A stretch of 64,000 bases of DNA from Leucaena leucocephala (taxonomy: Eukaryota > Streptophyta > Magnoliopsida > Fabales > Fabaceae): positions 10,765,001 to 10,829,000 of the forward strand of contig CM073535.1 in NCBI GenBank assembly GCA_037074615.1, read 5' to 3'. Positions 59,451-64,000 of this stretch are shown in pieces. The notes under the pieces are model-generated. The model did no database searches. It was not told where the DNA came from and was given only the letters and a program-made list of their open reading frames with translations. The position numbers and the translations under genes were made by a program. Positions within the stretch are counted from its first letter, which is position 1. The number at the start of each line of letters is the position of its first letter.

Positions 59451-60019
59451 AAAAGAAAAAGATAAAGAAAGGAGGCAAGAAAAAGCTAAACCTAAAGAAG
59501 GTCAAATGCTTTGCCTGTCACAATATGGGACATTTCTCACGTGACTATTCTAAACAGGCCGAAAGCAGAAAGGTAACAGTGAATTATGTGAATTCACATG
59601 TCTCATTTATTTCTAGCACTATTTTTCTAACAGAACCTATTTCTTTTTCTTGGGTTATTGACTCAGGCTCCACATACCACGTAAATCGAGATCGAGGATC
59701 TTTTATGGAATACCATCGGTTGCCATTTCAAAGCAAGTGGATTTTCGTTGGCAATAATGCAAGGATCGAGGTTCGAGGTATTAGCACTTGCAAACTTGTT
59801 TTGTGTGATGGAAATACCTTGATACTGCATTATATACTTCATGCTCCTGCCATCCGACAGAATTTAATTTCTATAATTTGCTTATTATACTTTGGGTGTA
59901 AATACCGCATTCCTAATGGTGTTCTAGATGAAGAAATATATATGGAACAACCAATTGATTCATTGAAAAAGGGTTTGAACACAAGAAGTGTAAACTCAAA
60001 AGATCTATTTATGAATTAA
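59451..60019 (+). pseudogene. Copia E zinc knuckle, protease and deletion joint
   Basis: CFACHNMGHFSRDYSK is the CCHC knuckle, but the fourth ligand is Tyr (TAT). The protease reads WVIDSGSTYHVNRDRGS. The frame then passes from ILHAPAIRQNLISI directly to GVLDEEIYMEQPIDSLKKGL, which belongs to the reverse transcriptase. The integrase and the first half of the reverse transcriptase were removed by one deletion at about 59915. Confidence 0.85.
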
Positions 60020-61084
60020 AACAGTAGTCCAGACAGTGGTACTTGAGGTTTCACAAGGCGATTACCTCATATAACTTCCTGATGATAGAGGAAGACCACT
60101 GTGTCTATGTTAAGCGGTTTGAGGATAACTTTGTGATAGTATCCTTATATGTAGATGATACACTCTTAGCTGGAAATAGTATTGACTTGGTGATAGCTAT
60201 TAAAGAATGACTTTCATTAAATTTTGAGATGAAAGGCATGGGTGAAGCAGAATACATACTCAGAGTTAAGATTTGAAGGAATCGTTCCAAGATAATCCTC
60301 ACTCTTTCACAAGAGAATTATATGAAGAAGATACTTGAGCGATTCAATATGAGTGAATGTAATCCCATGGATATCCCTGTGGCCTTAAGTTCTGACATGT
60401 GTCCCAAAATTGAATTAGATAAAAAGCAAATGGAAAGAGTTTCATATGCCAGTGCTGTTGGTAGCCTGATATATGCAATGATGTGTACAGACCAGATATT
60501 TGTTATGTCATAGGGCTTATTAGTATATTCCAGTCCAACCCTAGTGAGAAACACTGGAAAGCAGTGAAAAAGATCTTGAGATACTTAAAGGGCATAACTG
60601 ACTATGTGTTGTGTTATCAAGGAACCGATGCTAATGTAGGCGGTGATGAAGAAGAACAAAGATCAACTTTATGATACACCTTCTTGTTTAACAACGGCGC
60701 CATATGTTGGAGTAGCAAGAAGCAGACGTGCATTGCTTTACACTCTATGGAAGTTGAGTTTGTGGCATACACTGCAGCAGCACATGAGGCTATTTGACTG
60801 AAGAGATTTATCAAATACCTAGGATTTGGAACGAGAGTACCAATCCAGTGTTAATACACTGTGACAATACTGTATCTATAGCCTACACTAAAGACCCTAA
60901 GTATCATAGTAAGACCAAACACATTGATATAAAGTATAACTTTGTGAGGGATTATATAACACATAAAATTGTAACTGTAAAATACATTTCAACCAAATGT
61001 ATGGTTGCAAACCCCCTGACCAAACCAATAGGCAAAGAAATATTCAAGAAACATGTAAAAGCCATTGGCATACAAAAGATGTAA
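60020..61084 (+). pseudogene. Copia E reverse transcriptase end and RNase H
   Basis: IVSLYVDDTLLAGNSID is the catalytic YVDD; then SQENYMKKILERFNMSECNP and VSYASAVGSLIYAMMCTDQI. RNase H remnants include WKAVKKILRYLKGITDYVLC and SKTKHIDIKYNFVRDYITHK. Stops break it into at least four frames. Confidence 0.85.
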
Positions 61085-62196
61085 AGTTGCAAATTGTATG
61101 TAATATTTTTGTTTTTTGTTAATGATATCATGTCATTTATTATTACTTATATGTCTAGGTAACAGAATACAATGTCTAGTATATCATACAGGTTGAAAAG
61201 AGTAGCTCTTTCACACGAGTAACTGCCTTTGATGCTAGAGAAGCGTTCAAAGATGAGACATGTGTTCACCAGTAAAGTAGCAAGAGTGCTGATATGGTAG
61301 AGAAGAAACACAATAAATATCACCTTAGCTTAAAAAGTGCAGTAAGTCGAGATGAGATCCATAAGTAAGGGTATGGATGAAACAATAGATACCTACATCC
61401 ATAAAACCTATTGCCAGATAATAAATTCTTCAAAATTGATGTCATATTATGTGAATATAATTGAAGAGTTTGGGTTTAGATTCTATGAGTGTCTAGACTT
61501 AAGTCTGTACGGTGTGACTGATAGAATCAAAACGACGTACACTCTTTAAGGATAAGAGGAACACCGTAACATGTGATTCATACCACATGTACTAAAGAAC
61601 CGCAAATGGAAAACAAGTGAATCAATCCCTGCTTTATTGTTGTGTGAGTTCTAGAAAGGTATCATCCTTTCAAAAATGTCTTTTAACTTTGACAATATTA
61701 TGGAGATATGTTTCAGCGATTGTTACTTTAGTATATGTCCTATGGTCAAATTATATATGAACCAAAGATATTATGCTAGAAAAGCGGTTGATTCATATCA
61801 AAATGATATATAGGCGAAAGAAAGAATGCCAAAATATACACATCCATGCTAGTGTCTGTGACTGGTTCCTTATGATATTATTTTGTTAATTTCATAGGTG
61901 TGGATACTATGCATAAGTGGAGGCTATCTGAGTTATATGCTGACTCAAGAGGGATTAGATTAGCTATAAGAAAAGTGTATATGGGTAAATTTAGGACATT
62001 CAAGACACTATAACTTATTCTAATCAAGCTGCACTAATGGGTTACTTTGTGCTGGTCTCTATAAAAGGGATTTCTAGTATAAACACTTGGAAGGAGACAC
62101 CATGCCTATGCGGTCACAGCAAAGTACCCAGTATGAAAGAAGGAAAAGAATGAGATTGGACCTAAGACATCTAATCCACCAAGTATGAGTGGTAGA
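61085..62196 (+). other. Copia E 3' non-coding region
   Basis: 1.1 kb between the end of pol and the 3' LTR without recognised domains. Longer than usual for a copia. The polypurine tract ahead of the LTR is degenerate. Confidence 0.5.
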
Positions 62197-62579
62197 TGTT
62201 AGAAAATAGGCCAGTCCACCTATGGTGGCTTAGGCCCAGGTCTATGAGGAGAAGATGTAGAGGGAACGATCTCTTTTAAATATGAGAAAATGAGGAACTG
62301 GAAGTTATTTGGATATCCAACTCCCTCTACCATATATACACGTACAGGAGCAAAAATAAACATGCATGTGTAGGTGCTTTGTGGCAGTCAGTTTTTCAGA
62401 GGTTCTTTCTACAAAGTGAGCATTTCTGGCTTGAGTTGGTTCCTCTCCCTCTGGACGTCTGAAACTCTTCCTTTGGTGAATTTCCTGTGAAATGTACCAT
62501 AGTCCATACAAGGTGCTCTGGTTGCGTGTGAGTATCTCAGTGGAAAAGAAACCATCTCAGGTACGCCTAAAAACCTTTA
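62197..62579 (+). repeat. 3' LTR of copia E
   Basis: 383 bp from TGTTAGAAAATAGG to AAAACCTTTA (terminal CA changed to TA). The duplication GTTCA follows at 62580. Confidence 0.92.
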
Positions 62580-62584
62580 GTTCA

Positions 62585-63059
62585 AAAAGTCACGAGTAGA
62601 AAACAGTTTTCTAGCAATTCCTTATCTAAACAGGGACAAAATAAGCATCATTTGCTGTAAGAACATGCTCATTCTCTAAAGAATCAAACAATTTGGCACA
62701 ATGTGTCACCCAGATATCCCCATAAATATATCCATAAAGGTAGCCCAATGAACTTTTTTGGCATGTGGTTGACCCACTTCATGATTGAAGTTCCATTTCA
62801 CCCAATCAATACCTGTAAAGAGAAGAAATTAAGTATCCCAAGAGTAAGGTGAGACAACAGTTTTCTATCGGTCTATAGCATTGGAACAATCTCTGAACAA
62901 ATGCATTGAGTCTTCAATCTATGTACAACCAAACGGACAAGCAGCAGAAGTTGTAAGTCCTCTATGTACCCTCAGTACAATTGTATGAAACCTTCCATGT
63001 GAAAAAAGTCACATGAAGTGGGTATGCCAATTTTACATAAAAGACAATATTCCCCAAAG
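62585..63059 (-). pseudogene. LINE zinc-finger (zf-RVT) relic
   Basis: Minus-strand translation has GNIVFYVKLAYPLHVTFFTW near the MITE, then TTSAACPFGCT and EDSMHLFRDCSNAIDR, the zinc-binding region behind LINE reverse transcriptases. It continues toward the RNase H relic at 55880-56379 across the copia E insertion. Confidence 0.7.
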
Positions 63060-63828
63060 TATGGGTGTTTATAAAGCCCACGGCCCGGTATGCCCACCCA
63101 AGCCCATGAAAAAAAATCCTGCCCAGCCCAATAAATACAGGGTAGGGCTGGGCATCAGGCTGCAAAATGTAGCCCATACTTTTTTTGGGCTAGGCACCGG
63201 GTAGGGGGTTGCCCTACCCTGCCTATGAGCACTCATTCTTTTCTTTTTTTTTTTACTTTTCTCCCTAGATACTATGTTTGGAAGGGAGAATATGATAACT
63301 ACTAGTGACTAAAGGGCCATTTTAGAAATATAAGTAGTTAAGTAAGTAAGTTGAGTCTTTTAATATTTATAACTATATTAATTTTTTCTTTTTCTTTAAC
63401 TTTACTAATCATAATATGATTACATTATAAATTATAATTGTTTATTTTATTTTTTTTAGATGCTTCATCTTTGTCAATATTTCAGAAATTGATACAAAGT
63501 TACAATTATAAATTACTTAGACTTCAAAGCTTTTTTTATATGCAATGAATTTTAATACTTTAATTATTATCTTTTTGTTGCCTAATTTTTAGTGGATTAT
63601 AGATATTATTTAACTCTTAAAGACATATGGATATTGTATTATTTTAGAAGTTTATAATTGCAGATTGTTTTCCACAACATGAGTATGGCATCACAACTTG
63701 GGCATGCCCAGCCTAAAATGGTTAGGGTTTTTATCGGATAGGGTCGGGCATCAGGCTGTAAAATGCAGCCCATACTTTTTTCGGGCAGGGTACCGAGCAA
63801 GGGGTTACCCTGCCCATGAACACCCATA
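63060..63828 (-). mobile_element. Non-autonomous hAT MITE, copy 2
   Basis: 769 bp. Terminal inverted repeats TATGGGTGTTTAT and, inverted, TATGGGTGTTCAT. Perfect 8-bp duplication CCCCAAAG (63052-63059 and 63829-63836). Internal GGGTAGGGCTGGGCATCAGG and GGTCGGGCATCAGGCTGTAA are inverted copies of each other. The core matches the 15457-16137 element in opposite orientation (for example AGGCAACAAAAAGATA complement). It splits the LINE relic. Confidence 0.92.
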
Positions 63829-63836
63829 CCCCAAAG

Positions 63837-64000
63837 CAATTTCTAGAGAGTATTTGCCCGTTGCCATGTACCTACAAAGAGAGAATGGTATGCCAATTTT
63901 ATAGAAAAACAACCATCAGTATATGGTTTCTAATAAAATTTATCATCACCTCTCTCCTCATGAGGTGGGTGCGCACTAGTGATATGATCAATAGCAATTT
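63837..64000 (-). pseudogene. LINE polyprotein relic, continuing past the window
   Basis: Minus-strand translation reads KFYWKPYTDGCFSIKLAYHS, the conserved D/G-x-F-S-V-K-S-A-Y segment just ahead of the LINE zinc finger. The element continues beyond position 64000. Confidence 0.65.

Larger units (their letters stand above)
56380..62579 (+). mobile_element. Copia E with internal deletion, inserted in a LINE relic
   Basis: 6200 bp with two 383-bp LTRs and perfect 5-bp duplication GTTCA (56375-56379 and 62580-62584). Primer-binding site at 56764-56776. The order is leader, an unusual extra coding-like segment (57574-58255), gag (58713 on), zinc knuckle and protease, then directly reverse transcriptase: integrase and the first part of reverse transcriptase are missing. 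RNase H and a 1.1-kb 3' region follow. LTRs differ at many positions, so it is older than copia C. Confidence 0.93.

Noticed and set aside
1..64000. tRNA, rRNA, CRISPR arrays or defence systems
   Set aside because: No cloverleaf with anticodon, no rRNA conserved segments and no regularly spaced direct repeats were seen. TGGTATCAGAGCC matches are retrotransposon primer sites, not tRNA genes.

Overview
This window looks like nuclear DNA from a eudicot plant. It is very AT-rich, its genes carry introns, and most of it is plant transposable elements: Ty1/copia, Ty3/gypsy with a chromodomain, an RTE-type LINE, an older LINE, CACTA, hAT, MITEs and a TRIM-like element. No rRNA, tRNA, CRISPR or bacterial-style operon was seen.

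The main host gene lies on the minus strand from 55605 down to 21156. Its exons can be joined by hand with matching phases: exon 1 55342-55605, exon 2 54443-54610, exon 3 46999-47215, exon 4 26444-26632, a tandem copy of exon 4 at 26164-26352, exon 5 21599-21867 and exon 6 21156-21314. The joined reading frame has no stop and encodes 484 residues (421 with one exon 4). It resembles plant proteins with an RMI1_N/DUF1767 OB-fold (TDRD3/RMI1-like) and ends in an Arg-Gly tail. About 1.4 kb of coding sequence is spread over 34.4 kb because the introns are full of transposons.

Layout. 1-9480: AT-rich sequence with a foldback MULE-type MITE (646-1588), an old copia relic (about 6390-7920) and the 3' exon(s) of an unidentified minus-strand gene (8193-8583). 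9482-18338: a decayed CACTA element with a Ptta/En-Spm transposase and an Ulp1-like domain; it holds an internal palindrome and a probable SIRE/Maximus-type solo LTR that itself contains an hAT MITE. 18339-21155: intergenic. 21156-55605: the host gene. Intron 5 holds an RTE LINE. Intron 3 holds a nest: a rearranged gypsy (27072-46834) contains a truncated plus-strand copia (27867-35765), which contains a minus-strand copia (28675-33649). The same gypsy contains a second gypsy (36278-45556), which contains an hAT element (38893-43285). Intron 2 holds a TRIM-like element and a copia (49087-54071). 55606-64000: the promoter region, then a minus-strand LINE relic split by a copia (56380-62579) and an hAT MITE (63060-63828).

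Insertion order can be read from target-site duplications seen directly: ATATT, GTGCC, TAGGACAT, ACCAT, AGGAA, GTTCA, CCCCAAAG and TAATTTTAAA. None of the elements looks intact. Several lost zinc-finger or catalytic cysteines by TGY to TAY changes and lost tryptophans by TGG to TAG, as expected of methylated, decaying elements.
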